In this document: in pieces, positions 43,439-54,303 of the stretch | Layout: each line of letters begins with the position of its first letter | Position numbering within the stretch: the first letter of the stretch is position 1 | Assembly: GCA_022478985.1 (NCBI GenBank) | Contig: JAKSZP010018515.1 | Coordinates: forward strand, 62,001-126,000 | From: Massospora cicadina | Lineage: Eukaryota > Entomophthoromycota > Entomophthoromycetes > Entomophthorales > Entomophthoraceae | Length of the DNA: 64,000 bases | Direction: 5' to 3' | Translations under genes and position numbers: made by a program | The notes under the pieces: model-generated | What the model was told of the DNA's origin: nothing | The model's input: only the letters and a program-made list of their open reading frames with translations | Database searches by the model: none

Positions 43439-46285
43439 GCTTATATTACTCTATTCCTGACAAACATTTGAGAACTTTAAAATAGACTCATCTATGAGTT
43501 ATTAGAAGCCTACAACTCATGGAGTGATAATTATGAAGTTTTTAACTGACAACAACTTTGCAAGGTTTTAAGCCTACTCACAAGTGCATCATTAATAAGG
43601 CACAGTGCCAATCTTTCAATTGACACTTAAGAAAATGGCAAGAATATGACCTCACTAAAATCTGTATATTGACCACACAACTCCATAACCAGTTACGTTA
43701 AATATGGCTTAAATACTACAACAATGTCAACTAGTTTTTATATAAGTTTTGAGGACCTCAAATGATAATGAAATTAATATGGCAACTGAGGCTGCAGAGT
43801 TATAGAACAACAGTTGTTAAAATAGTTTCTCAACACATTGGAAAAAAATACCTGAAACTTTTTTGGGTTTACTGAACAGGTTCATGTAATTATTTTTATT
43901 AGAGATAAGGGTGCATGATAGCTGTATGAAGACTACTATCCAGTTAAGATTCTTCATGACAAGTGGTTTCAATCTTGCTTGATTATTCTCCTACAAGAAG
44001 GTGCTGGCAACCTTACTTCTGGTAACTTAAGAAAAATAAATAAAGGAAACTTCCTTTAACTCTTACATAAGAGAACTTGAGCATGGGAATGGATAAGGTA
44101 AAATATATCTTAAGCTCTTCCACAAGAAAAATGATATTATAAATTGTATTACTGTCTAATTCTTTACTTTTTTTTAATAAACAAGAGATAAGTAGAGAAG
44201 TTTGGTGCCCAAATCTTTTGTTGGCACCCCAACAGAAATGGCATTCTTTGCTGGCAAACTTAACCCAGAGAGTCATACCAAAATGATGAACAATTCATCT
44301 ACCTAGTCAGTATCTACCACTGAAAAGGATACATCCCTCAATAGGGTGGATTCCAAGATAGCGTCTCCCAAAGCCTTTATCCAACTCTAGCAGATTAACC
44401 TTTATAAGATAGAAGCCGGCTTAGGTAAAGGGCAATTTACCCATTTACATCAGGCCACTTTTCTCAGGCTAACTTTCAAGTTACTGCCACAAAAGTTTCT
44501 GTCAACGCTTTAGTAACTTCAAAAACCCTTTAAAATTGGTGAAAATCCTTATTGATCTACATACAAAAGTAAAATTGTTGATAATTATGCTGAAAATTGG
44601 ACTGTTTAAAAAATTGCCAGGGATGATCCCCTGATAAGCCATTAATTTTTAGTCTTGGAATAAAACTACAAAACAGACTAAACTAACGTCTCATATGAGA
44701 ACATACCTAACTTTATTTATAAAAATTAATAACTCTAACATTGTTTAAGGTCACTTATCAGAAAATGAACCAAAGCGGGGTATGACATAGAAATATTCAT
44801 AATCTGTCACAGCTGGATAATGTGGGAATTCCAAAATCCCAGAATCTATGATTTAATCACACTTTAACTTAATACACATAAATTCTTACTTCTGGTTTGC
44901 GCTGCACTGTGGCTGCAAATTCAATCATAGTGACATTCTTTGCCTTACTGTAGATTGACTCATCTGTTGCTAATCTAGGTAAGATAAGGGTTTGACTTTC
45001 TTTATCTAAAAACTTAATCACAGTTATTCCTTTTTAAATTACTGCATCTCACCATAGTCATTTCAACAATATTGATAAACGCTGATTGTTGGGATTTGCA
45101 CTAGTTTTCATGTAGCCTCAACTTTAGGGTATTTTCTACTTCTATAATCAATTTTAACCACATTACTGCTTTCAACATCTATTTATATTTTCTAACTAAT
45201 ACATTATTGGAACTAAAGGCCGAAATTATTATAGTAATTTATTTATCATTGTTTATTGGGCTTAAGGCCCAAAATCACTAATAATATTATAGTTTATCAC
45301 TAATTTTTTTCTAAAAATGTCATATTCATAGCTGAACATATAATGAATATATTATCCCATTAGTGCTCCACTGGCTGATGAGATAGGGAAGAATGACCTA
45401 AATTATTATTCTAATATTAATTGTGAGGTTGTATTCACTAATTCAACTTCTACTATTTGTTCCATTTATAATCTTGTCACCCATTATGCCTTACTGTCCG
45501 CTGGCTTCTTAATGGAAGATAATGGAAACCACATATCTGTGTTACCATCATTGATCTAAGTCCAGCCTTCAATTATAAATCCTGATTTACTCCAACTCTG
45601 AGCCTGGACTGTGTCATTACCTCCTACATTATTAAATCTACTTACACCCTTACACATGGTATTCACCTATCACACATCATAATCCTGATTTTCACAAAAT
45701 ACTTTAAATAGTACTATTATTTAATAAAATTAACCTCTTATACTTTATTTATTATAAGAATTAATGTTCCCTTAGACCTCTGAATGAGCCTTGATTTGGT
45801 TAAAACCATCATATAATATTAGTTCCTAAAAAGCATCTAACTACTCATTTGCAGCTTGTCTTATTGACAGAAATGATGAGACTGATACATTATTTTTTTG
45901 ATTATTAAGCAGTTTTAGTTTAAATTCTGAATTTGTCAATTGTGAAAAATTTGTTGTCAGTATTTATATAGCATTATAATACCAGTCAATACCCTGGGAT
46001 TTTGGTGTGCCTTCATTGTTGATTCTACTATTACTGTTATTATATATGAAGATGCCTTGTATTTCATTACCATCATCTTTCACCTGCCAGCGTTTTGTAC
46101 TTTACTACAATTTGAATAACCGTTCTAAAAATTTCTCTCCTCATTTTTTAGTTCTAACTTCCCTTCTCTCAAGTTCCTTCTTAAGATGCATTTATTTTAA
46201 TGCTTAAGTAAAGTGACTTAATTTGATGTTATTTTTATTAGAGTTCTACTATGACGAAAAATTAGTTAAGCAATTAAGCAATTTT
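43439..46285. other. AT-rich sequence, nothing firmly recognised
   Basis: About 2.8 kb of AT-rich sequence. An 87-codon open stretch on the minus strand (44013-44276) and a 66-codon one on the plus strand (46007-46207) show no domain. Some text with element-like codon use (44280-44480, 45400-45700, plus) may be old retroelement sequence but could not be assigned. Confidence 0.45.
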
Positions 46286-48226
46286 CTGGCTTTCCGCTTG
46301 GAGTAACTTTCAAGTGATTTTAATAAGAAATTAAATGATATCTGAACCTACACCTACCGCCTACTTCCCCATTTGATTCCCAATGGCCTCAGATTCTCTG
46401 CTGGCTGCTCTCATGTGGGCAGTGGCAAAACGCCATCCAGCATTTTCCATTCAGCAGTAAAATGCGCTTGAATTAGTTCATCCAGTTCTACCAAATCCTC
46501 AGGTCAGTTCATTCCACCCAAGGATATCAATATCCACCTTGCACATGCCCAGGCTGTGCCTTGCAGCCCACTTGTTCTCCGCTGCTCCCAGCTGTGTTTT
46601 GGCCTTCAGGTCAAATATGGGAGGTTATTCCCATATGTATATAAAGTCATTATTAACATGGACCAGGTAGTTATGCTGCCAGCAGATTTATTGCTTTCCG
46701 CCCTTATAAAGGGTAGTTTGATCTTGGCTTCACATGAGAAGCTGACGCTGCCACTGCAGCCACCTTATCCCTGGTTTTCCAGGGCACCCCTATCACCACA
46801 ACGCGCACCCAGCCCCCCACTGACACCACTATGGTGGTTCAGTTCATGAGGTTGCCCACTCACCTTCCCCACGTGGTGCTCCATCAGGAGCTGATGGAAG
46901 GCTTGGCCAAATATGGCTCCAACCCCATCCTTCAGTTTGTGGTCCCCAATGGGGCCGCTCACCTCACTGGGCCTTGAGCATTTGTCACAATTAGCCCAAA
47001 TTTCAACAAAATTGCATGGTCAATCCCCCTAAGCCATCATTCCTTCTGACCTTGATCACCCGTTATGGGCCCATGTCAAGGGCTGATGGACTATCTGTCC
47101 ATCCTACTTTGAGTTGGATCACTCAAAGAATATTAGACCCTATCTTGCTGCATCCACCAGACCTACGTTGCCACCATCTAGCCCCCATTACACCACACAC
47201 GTCACTGCCTTTCTGTTATGGGGTACAATCCTTCCCTCTCCCACAAAACCTGCAGCTGATGCAGCACCTGCAAATGCAAATCAAGCCCCTCCTCATTCCA
47301 GTGCCACATGTGCTTCAACCAATCAGGAGTCAGCTTGGATAATAGTTCAGTCCCAAGTTATTCCTCAATCAACAGCCACTGCCCATAAACTCACCAACCC
47401 CAATTTTCAATAAGATTTGAGCACATGGACTGCATTTGATAAGACCAATGAAGTGGGAAATGATATTAAACAATTGGATTTCCACATAAAAGAGTTTATC
47501 CAGGTACAGTGCCCCATTCAGTTCCCTCGGCATTTTTACATCCCCCATCCAGATGCATTGTGTTCCGACCTACCCACCAGCTCGCTGAAGCAGCATATGA
47601 TCACTCAGATAATAATGACATCTGCAAGTGTGCTTCTGCATCAGTGGTGATACTAGCCAAGGGTAATCCCTCCTCCCATTATTAACCCAACCCTGTCCCA
47701 CAGGGCAAACGTGACATTCTCAACTTCCACAAATAAACAACTACCACCATCCAGAAAATGGCTGAAGCTTTGAAATACAAGTCAAAAGCTACCTGCACTA
47801 CTACCACTTTATTATCTCAGCCCTATTCCATCTACCCTCATGCGGAAAACTGTTTATCCCAGTACCTATGTGAAATTTTTGCTGAAGGTAGTTTCCACAT
47901 CCAACTGGCCACCAGAAGTTTCCAACCACATGTCGCTGACCACCCCACACCATTAATAGACACCTTAACCAAAACTCTTTCCTATTAAGAGGACTCCAAT
48001 GCTGATGATGAGCCCCCAATCCCCCTCCCCTTTCACCATGATGGGATGAAGAACTCGCCGCTGTCCCACATGGTTGGTTGTGATCTCGTTTGTTTTGTGT
48101 TTTGATCACTCAATTTGGGCAGTTGACTCGTTCTGTTCAAGTAGTTCTGTTCATTAATAATTTTTCTCTTTGAGTTTCAGTGATGTACATCTCCTGGTTG
48201 GTGTACCTTGGATAAATTTAAAATAA
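46286..48226 (+). mobile_element. ORF1-only LINE-like element HL2
   Basis: About 1.94 kb that aligns with HL3 from 5' end (ATTTTCTGGCTTTCCGCTTG against TTTTCTTTTACCGCTCAAAG) to 3' tail (CCTGGTTGGTGTACCTTGGA, then TAAAT). Coding pieces: YGRLFPYVYKVIINMDQVV (46618 on), VVQFMRLPTHLPHVVLHQEL (46831 on), LQFVVPNGAAHLTGP. The zinc-knuckle place is decayed (HPLWAHVKG, CPSYFELDHSKNIRP, about 47055-47130). AAGCAATTT at 46277-46285 and 48227-48235 is a possible target duplication. No endonuclease, RT or LTR. Confidence 0.72.
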
Positions 48227-48339
48227 AGCAATTTCTTTACTAACCCAATCCTCAAATTGGCATTGTTTCCCATGCCAAATGACTTACCACTTAATCTTTG
48301 GACTACTTAACTCGTGATAAAGGTGGTGTGGATGCTACC

Positions 48340-48814
48340 TGTTAAGAAGTGGATATGGATGGATGATATGCTATACCTTCCAGGAAATCAGAAATTAGAG
48401 TCAAAATGAGTTTTGAGATTGAACTGAAAAGTTATACGGACGAAAAGTAAATTGATCAAAGTAGCAATAGTTTAGAAAATCAAGGAAAATCCACTGAAAC
48501 CTCTAGATAGATGAAACTCCTAAAAAGGGAACAAATAGGAGATTACCAAGCAGAGGATGCATTTGGTTTGGGAAGACCAAGATAAAGTTTTAGTGAAAGA
48601 TTGAGAAGAGGAGGTCTTTTGGTAAGTTCAGCAGATAAGTCTGTGATTATTTGAAGTTAATTAAAGTTTTGATAGGGGCAAGCACTCAATATATTATATA
48701 TCAAGTTTTTATTAAAGTTGGCGATCTCCATATCATCCAATTCAGTTGCTCAGTGGCTAATACCCTGTGTAAACCAACTTTGCGGAATCAAGCCATTACA
48801 CCAAAGAACTAACT
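48340..48814 (+). repeat. 5' LTR of F
   Basis: 475 bp, copy of 57823-58297; common runs include ACCAAGCAGAGGATGCATTT and TCAAGCCATTAC. Confidence 0.9.
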
Positions 48815-51000
48815 GGTGCTCACTTAAGGGGCCACTGGTCAACTATAGCTTATCGGCACTAGGGTAAAAATGGCAAGCCCTCACTTGTTATGACAAAACA
48901 TGATCAGATTCTACGCTCAGTACACTTAGGAAGTTTGAAAAGCTTCCAACGACAAACCCATACTTTTTACAGTTACAGAGCTGGGTGATGAAGATACTAT
49001 AATATCTTTGCGATTAGAAACTTGTCCTGAGTTAGCAGCAATCAACAAGGTCGCTCTACAAATGTGACCCCCAGAAGCTGCGTGGCATTATAGAATGGCT
49101 TCTGTGGGGGTATCAACTCTATGAAGACAAGGCGGGGGAGCATGCTTTGAGTTTTTTCTACAATTTAATGGGACCAGAAAATCCGCTACGCATTGTATAT
49201 GTCCTATCTGAATGCAACTACTAAAGGGTTTTCTTGTTAGCTTAGTACCCATGGAGCCAAAGAATATTTAGTCACGTATGTGTAGTCATCTATCTGCCAG
49301 CTACTGCGTGTGCTGGCTCGCCATATTATTTAGATTGGGGATGTCATGTGGTTCGTTCAAGTGCAGCAGAATGATCCTTGCCTCCTACTTGACCATCTTG
49401 ATCACTCTTTTTTGGAGGTGCAGGGTGCACTGGTATAGGGGGACCACCAGGTTGGGGATGTCCATCGTCAGTTGAACGTTTTGGTTCCACAGTTGAATCA
49501 GAAGTTACCTTGGGTGATAGGGAATTGTTGGATCAACAGTCTTGTGGCAGAATGAATTTGAGATGTAACCATATCAGGAAGAAACACTGAGCGTTTTATG
49601 ATGGACCTTGCAGAATAGGTGGAAGCACTTGAGGCGCGATAGCTCAGATTAGGGAAAGGTTAATGCTGACAGAGAGGCAGATAATGGATCATGTTGGCTC
49701 CATAGCAGCTGAATATAGCCAACTTTGCATCGAGTGGAGTAATCAGTAGATGGCTGAAAAACACGCTAATCACCTTTTTGAAGTCCCCTGAAATATCTCT
49801 AGTTAATACGCCAGGTTACACAATTGGAAAATGTTAGTCAGGCCAAGTGCAGTAAAGCCTTGCCTCTTCCATTCATTGATACGGTAGAGTACATGGATAT
49901 GTGAGTACAGTTGGATAACCTTTGGTGGGCCAACGAGGAACTAATGTATGAATGAGCCACCCTCATTAACCAAGTAGACAATGCTAACCAACAAGCGTGT
50001 AAAGCTGGAAGGCAGCACACAAGAATGAAGAGCACAGTGGAGGACGTTCTCTAACAACTTCAGGAAGTGGAGCGGAAGCAGGGATCTGAAGGGGAATTCT
50101 GTCATGAGTTGCAAAATCAGTATGAGAAGCTTTAACAGGTTGTAAAGATGGATGGTGTTAGTGTTACTCGGTTAAAGTGGAACAGATAATAAGTGAAAAT
50201 TTTGCTGAGCAATTTCAGAACTGGGGGAAAAGGTGCAGTTAGCAGTGATCTGGGGGAGGAATGCTAGGGATCAGCCAATGAGTATCCCTCAGGGGTCGGG
50301 GCAGACCTTCCTCACAACCCTACTTCTTCTGAGTCCAATTCAGTGTATTCGCTTTAATCCGCCCATCTCTATGATAGCTCACAAGGGGATTTTCCCCCAA
50401 GTCATTCAGAAAACAATTCAGCTGCTCCTCATGGCTGGAGCCCAGAGCAAGGCAAAGCTGTTCAAATTGAGAAACTACTGCCCTTCAGCTGTGATGGGAA
50501 TATGCACAGTTATTTTAATCAAGATTTGCTGTGGAAGGGGCCTTGTATTGACAGAAAGTAAAACTGTTGATGTCCGCTTTAGACATGGAGAGTGCCAATC
50601 AAGTCATCTGTTACCTCCAGAATAGCTTGGTATCTTATGAAGAGGTAAAAGCGACTGTTCTCCGGCTGTTTGGGGGCGCAGCTAAGATGGCTCAACAAAA
50701 GGCCAACTTCCTGACCCTACAGTTCCAACTAAACGAGTCTCTGTTAGAGTTCACTGAGCAAAGCTCAGCGGAAGTGCATGCATTAATAGGAGCTAACATC
50801 TTATCCACCAAGGACGTAGGTATAGCAATGACAGTGGCAGTCAAACCATATTGCAAGTTACATAATGCTATGTATCACGTTTTGGATGAAGATGCGGGGC
50901 TTAATCAAATTGTGAACACTTTACATCATCTCTACCACGTTAAGCACCCCCAATTTAGAGCAAAGGCCCCTGCTGTCGCCGCAGCATAATCCTCAAGATA
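48815..51000 (+). pseudogene. Element F gag remnant
   Basis: The first part (about 49600-50200) is broken but strongly helical, Gln/Glu-rich coiled-coil-like text (VQLDNLWWANEELMYE, TLINQVDNANQQACKAGRQH). The capsid-like part is 50380-50989: QSKAKLFKLRNYCPSAV, then MESANQVICYLQNSLVSYEE, LTLQFQLNESLLEFTEQSSA and HALIGANIL. This last frame (140 codons) is open. It precedes the protease, as gag should. Confidence 0.6.
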
Positions 51001-51659
51001 TAGGAAGCATTGACTGAGTTATAAACTGTTGGGAGGTATTCGTCCACCTTATATACAGCAGATCCTTTTTGTCCTATGTATGCTCAGCTGGCTTTCCCCC
51101 GATATCTCAATTATACCATCAATTTTTGAACTGGTCCTCCCACTGCAAATTATAGACGTGACCCCTTTATGAATGCTTTCTTCTTGTGCAGATGAAAAGA
51201 GAATTATTCAGGTAATTGCCCTGGCAACTAACAGGTGTATGCGATGCCATCTGGGAAGATTGAGCATGGAAAAGCTTGAGTGGAGTAGTGATGAGATGTT
51301 CTACCTCTGCTAATTCACAATTAATTACCCCTAAAAATTATCAAGCGTCTCTTTGCATAGGACTTGGAACTCAGCCAGATGACTTGTTATACCAACAGCT
51401 TTCAATCGGATACCCCAGCTTCCATTTAAGAGAGTGGTTATCTGCCCCCAAGTTCTGAGTTCCTCCATGATGTACAGAAGCCATATGAATGGCAGATCCT
51501 GGAACAAACAGCGTAAGCAACGCGGGACCCTCAACAGACGTTGCCTCTCAAGTAGGGGTTATCATAGCAATTTTAGTAAAAAAACTGCTCTAAAGTATCC
51601 CCTTTTCAGTATGGGAATATCCCCTTCCTTGGTAACAAAAAGCCTTTGGACGTCCACGT

Positions 51660-52837
51660 AATAAACACAGATGGTTCTTCTTATTCAGAGTACACCTACT
51701 GTGACATTGATGTTCAGAATACAAAAATCTGAGCTATCATAGACATTAGTGCCCCCAGTTAATATAATCTCTACCAGGCTGGTGGCTAGGCTTCCACTGA
51801 AGCCGGATGTGGATCACAGAGTAGTATATGGGACCGCAGAGACACAGAGTACTGTGTCTGAAGAAGCCTACATCGCATTGCTTTTGCGATTTGGGTCAGT
51901 TAGGGCTTCTGCTCTAGAGTTAGTTCTACCAAAATAATAACCATTATATGCTAATAAGTGCTGCATTCATGAGGAGATTTGAAGCTGTGGTCAATATGGC
52001 TGAGGAAAACATTAGTATTTTGGGACATTAGATTCTCATTTACTTTACCTCTAGCAAAATCCAAACAGATCCGTTTCACTCCAGTCAAATCAATTTGGCA
52101 TACAGTGACGGGGTGATTTCTGTCCAATACTAGTGAATGAAGTGGAGAACCAGAGCCCTCCCCCACAAGATTTATGAGTATGAAGGGATTCTGCTCTGAG
52201 CAGCGAGAACTTTGAGCCTAACGTCTGGGCACTAGGGCATAATAGGAACTGAGCTTGAAATTAATGTCCCTGAAGGGCTATATGGAGAAATTGTGGGGCT
52301 CCACCAGAAATCCTGGCTTGAACCACATTTGGCTCCAGGGCTACTGTTATCAGGAAACAGGGAGGTGAAAGTACTGCTATTGAACCTACAGAAGGAGACA
52401 ATAATGATCCAATGGCACCAAGTGGTAGCTTATCTGCAGTTGGCTCCTATTGATGAGATTTGTAGTATTCATGATTTTGGATTGTGGGAGGACCTCGGCC
52501 TAATGGCAAAATCATTATTCAGCATAATGACATTGGTTTTATGGGGAGCACTAACTGGATTGTCAGCGTAACAGCAAGATAAGGCAATAGCTTTATTTGA
52601 AAAATACTGGGATATTTTTGCATATGACAATCATAAATTGGGGTGCGCCCAAGGGGTGATACATTGGATAGATATGGGATCACCCTCCCATTCTATCGTG
52701 GCCTATTAAATGCTCAAAGGTGGTGGAAGAGGTTGTCTCTGATGAGGTATATGTACTGATCAAACAAATGATGCTTGAGCCATTAAAGAGTCTATGGGCA
52801 TCACTGGTGCTCAGAGTAAAGAAAAAGATTGCACAAA
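51660..52837 (+). pseudogene. Element F protease and RT N-terminus
   Basis: Near 51700-51770 the text CDIDVQNTKI, stop, AIIDISAPS resembles a protease active site with DTG altered to DIS. From 52575 QDKAIALFEKYWDIFAYDNH, KLGCAQGVIHWIDMG and VYVLIKQMMLEPLKS are the RT N-terminus, and VLRVKKK near 52810 is the end of the first RT block. The frame is then interrupted by a foreign stretch until about 53535. Confidence 0.65.
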
Positions 52838-53339
52838 CTGGGTGGTAGTTGGACATTCACCTTCTCAACTTAGGAGAAAGAATGTTGGAGGTACGAGTGC
52901 TCCCAAATCTGCTACCATGATTGGCCCATCTCCTACCCAATCTTCAAATAATATTATGGTTATCAACAATATGAGTACCAATGGCGAAAAGACCCTGGCA
53001 GATTCTCGGTGGAATCCTAACTATCAGAAAAATATGGATTATAACCAAAATCGGCATAATAAGGTAAGAACTGATAATAGGAATTCTCTAACTTCTTTGC
53101 TGAATTTGAGGTGTTTGTTACCACACGAGTCTGACCACCGCCGAGGTGAGAAGATTTTACTTGATGATGATAGGGTGCAAATTAACCAATCATTACCACA
53201 CAAGTCTGACCACCGCCAAGGTGAGAAGATTTTACTTGCTGGTGATTGGATACAATTCATCAAATTGTTACCACATGGGTCAGTTTTGCCTCAAAAATTT
53301 TATCATCAATCTGATAGGCCAAAAACCTATATTGCCTAA
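52794..53339 (+). CDS. Open frame (181 codons) with 25-residue tandem repeat, inside F
   Basis: The first 15 codons belong to F RT read in another frame. From about 52838 the text is foreign: Asn/Ser/Gln-rich (STNGEKTLADSRWNPNYQKN), then two full copies and one partial copy of a 25-residue unit (LPHESDHRRGEKILLDDDRV; LPHKSDHRQGEKILLAGDWI; LPHGS), 75 bp each, at 53118-53285. The frame has no stop although the surroundings are full of them. It is not a recognised family. It might be a gag-like piece of another element; whether it was ever expressed is unknown. Confidence 0.4.
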   Translation: MGITGAQSKEKDCTNWVVVGHSPSQLRRKNVGGTSAPKSATMIGPSPTQSSNNIMVINNMSTNGEKTLADSRWNPNYQKNMDYNQNRHNKVRTDNRNSLTSLLNLRCLLPHESDHRRGEKILLDDDRVQINQSLPHKSDHRQGEKILLAGDWIQFIKLLPHGSVLPQKFYHQSDRPKTYIA

Positions 53340-53535
53340 TTTGGATGACTCAGCTTTATATACTTTAGCCTCAAAAACCTATAGTCTCAAAATTCAAACT
53401 ATTTTAAATAGGAAACACTAGTATTGAGTAATGGACTTTTCTTGGTTTTGCCCCACAAAATCAATAAAAAACATAAAAACTTTAACAAAACGTTATTTAT
53501 TACTTTTATTCAAAAAGTAAATTACTCACTTTAAC
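52838..53535 (+). other. Foreign insertion in RT of F
   Basis: F RT text stops at KKKDCTNW (about 52840) and resumes near 53540 with the part leading to the PSMDDAL motif. The 700 bp between have no RT signal. They begin with the repeat-bearing open frame and end in AT-rich sequence (CAATAAAAAACATAAAAACT and beyond). No clear target duplication was found, so type of element and exact ends are open. Confidence 0.5.
53118..53285 (+). repeat. 75-bp tandem repeat, 2.2 copies
   Basis: Units start TTACCACACGAGTCTGACCA (53118), TTACCACACAAGTCTGACCA (53193) and TTACCACATGGGTC (53268). GGTGAGAAGATTTTACTTG is identical in the first two. Confidence 0.85.
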
Positions 53536-54288
53536 AAAAAATTTGTGGCCATTTGACGGTGGATCCCACAGTGGTTATTGAATATTGAAAGCTCAATAGT
53601 TTAATGAAGAAATTATTCCTACCCCTTCCATGGATTGATGATGCACTAGAAAACTGGGATGGGCTAATTAATTTTCCGCTTTGGATTTGATCTCAAGGCA
53701 CTGGCAGATCACATTATCATTGGCAAAATGGGATAAATGTGCTATCATCACTTCAAAGGGGTTATTCCATCCTACACGTATGCCACAGGGTTTGTGCAAC
53801 GCCCTCGCTACGTTCCAGCACGCTATGAATACTAGTTTAGGCTAATTGAAGCTGTCTTGCATCTTAGTTTACCTCAATTATATCAACGTGTTCTCACTGG
53901 CGTTCACAGAGCATCTTGACTACTTAGAACAAGTGTTCTGCCAACTTACTAATGCTAATATCAAAATTAAGCCTCAGAAGTGTCACTTTTTTAAAGAGCA
54001 ATTAGAGTACTTTGGTTTCATAGTAGATTCAAATGGGCTTAAACCATAGCTGGTGAAAGTGAAAGTAATAAGCATGATGACCTACCCAGGTAATAAATGT
54101 TATATCCAAGTGTTCTTGGGGATAGTCAGTTACTACTGGAGGTTCATTCCAAAAATCAGTTGTATTGGGGCACTGCTCTTTGAGTCATTAAAAAAAGCCA
54201 CTTTTGATTGGATGAAACTATGCCAAAAACTTTTGATGTATTACAAACCGCATTGGCAAGTGCACCCACTTTGCAATACCCCAACTTT
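53536..54288 (+). pseudogene. Element F reverse transcriptase palm and start of RNase H
   Basis: It resumes with FNEEIIPTPSMD, FSALDLISRHWQITLSLAKW, GLFHPTRMPQGLCNALATFQ and SCILVYLNYINVFSLAFTEH. The catalytic box (53870-53881) has become YLNY, so both Asp are lost. Then IKIKPQKCHFFKEQLEYFGF and the tether (VFLGIVSYYWRFIPKIS). The RNase H start LQYPNFKIQF runs into the HL3 insertion. Confidence 0.82.
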
Positions 54289-54303
54289 AAAATACAATTT
54301 ATA
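54289..54303. repeat. Target-site duplication of HL3 (left)
   Basis: AAAATACAATTTATA, identical to 56196-56210. Confidence 0.88.

Noticed and set aside
43439..46285. Possible host genes in the region right of E (for example 44013-44276 minus, 46007-46207 plus)
   Set aside because: Open stretches are short and hydrophobic by AT bias, with no domain or splice pattern that joins them.
53118..53285. CRISPR array
   Set aside because: The 75-bp units are directly adjacent, coding and without spacers.
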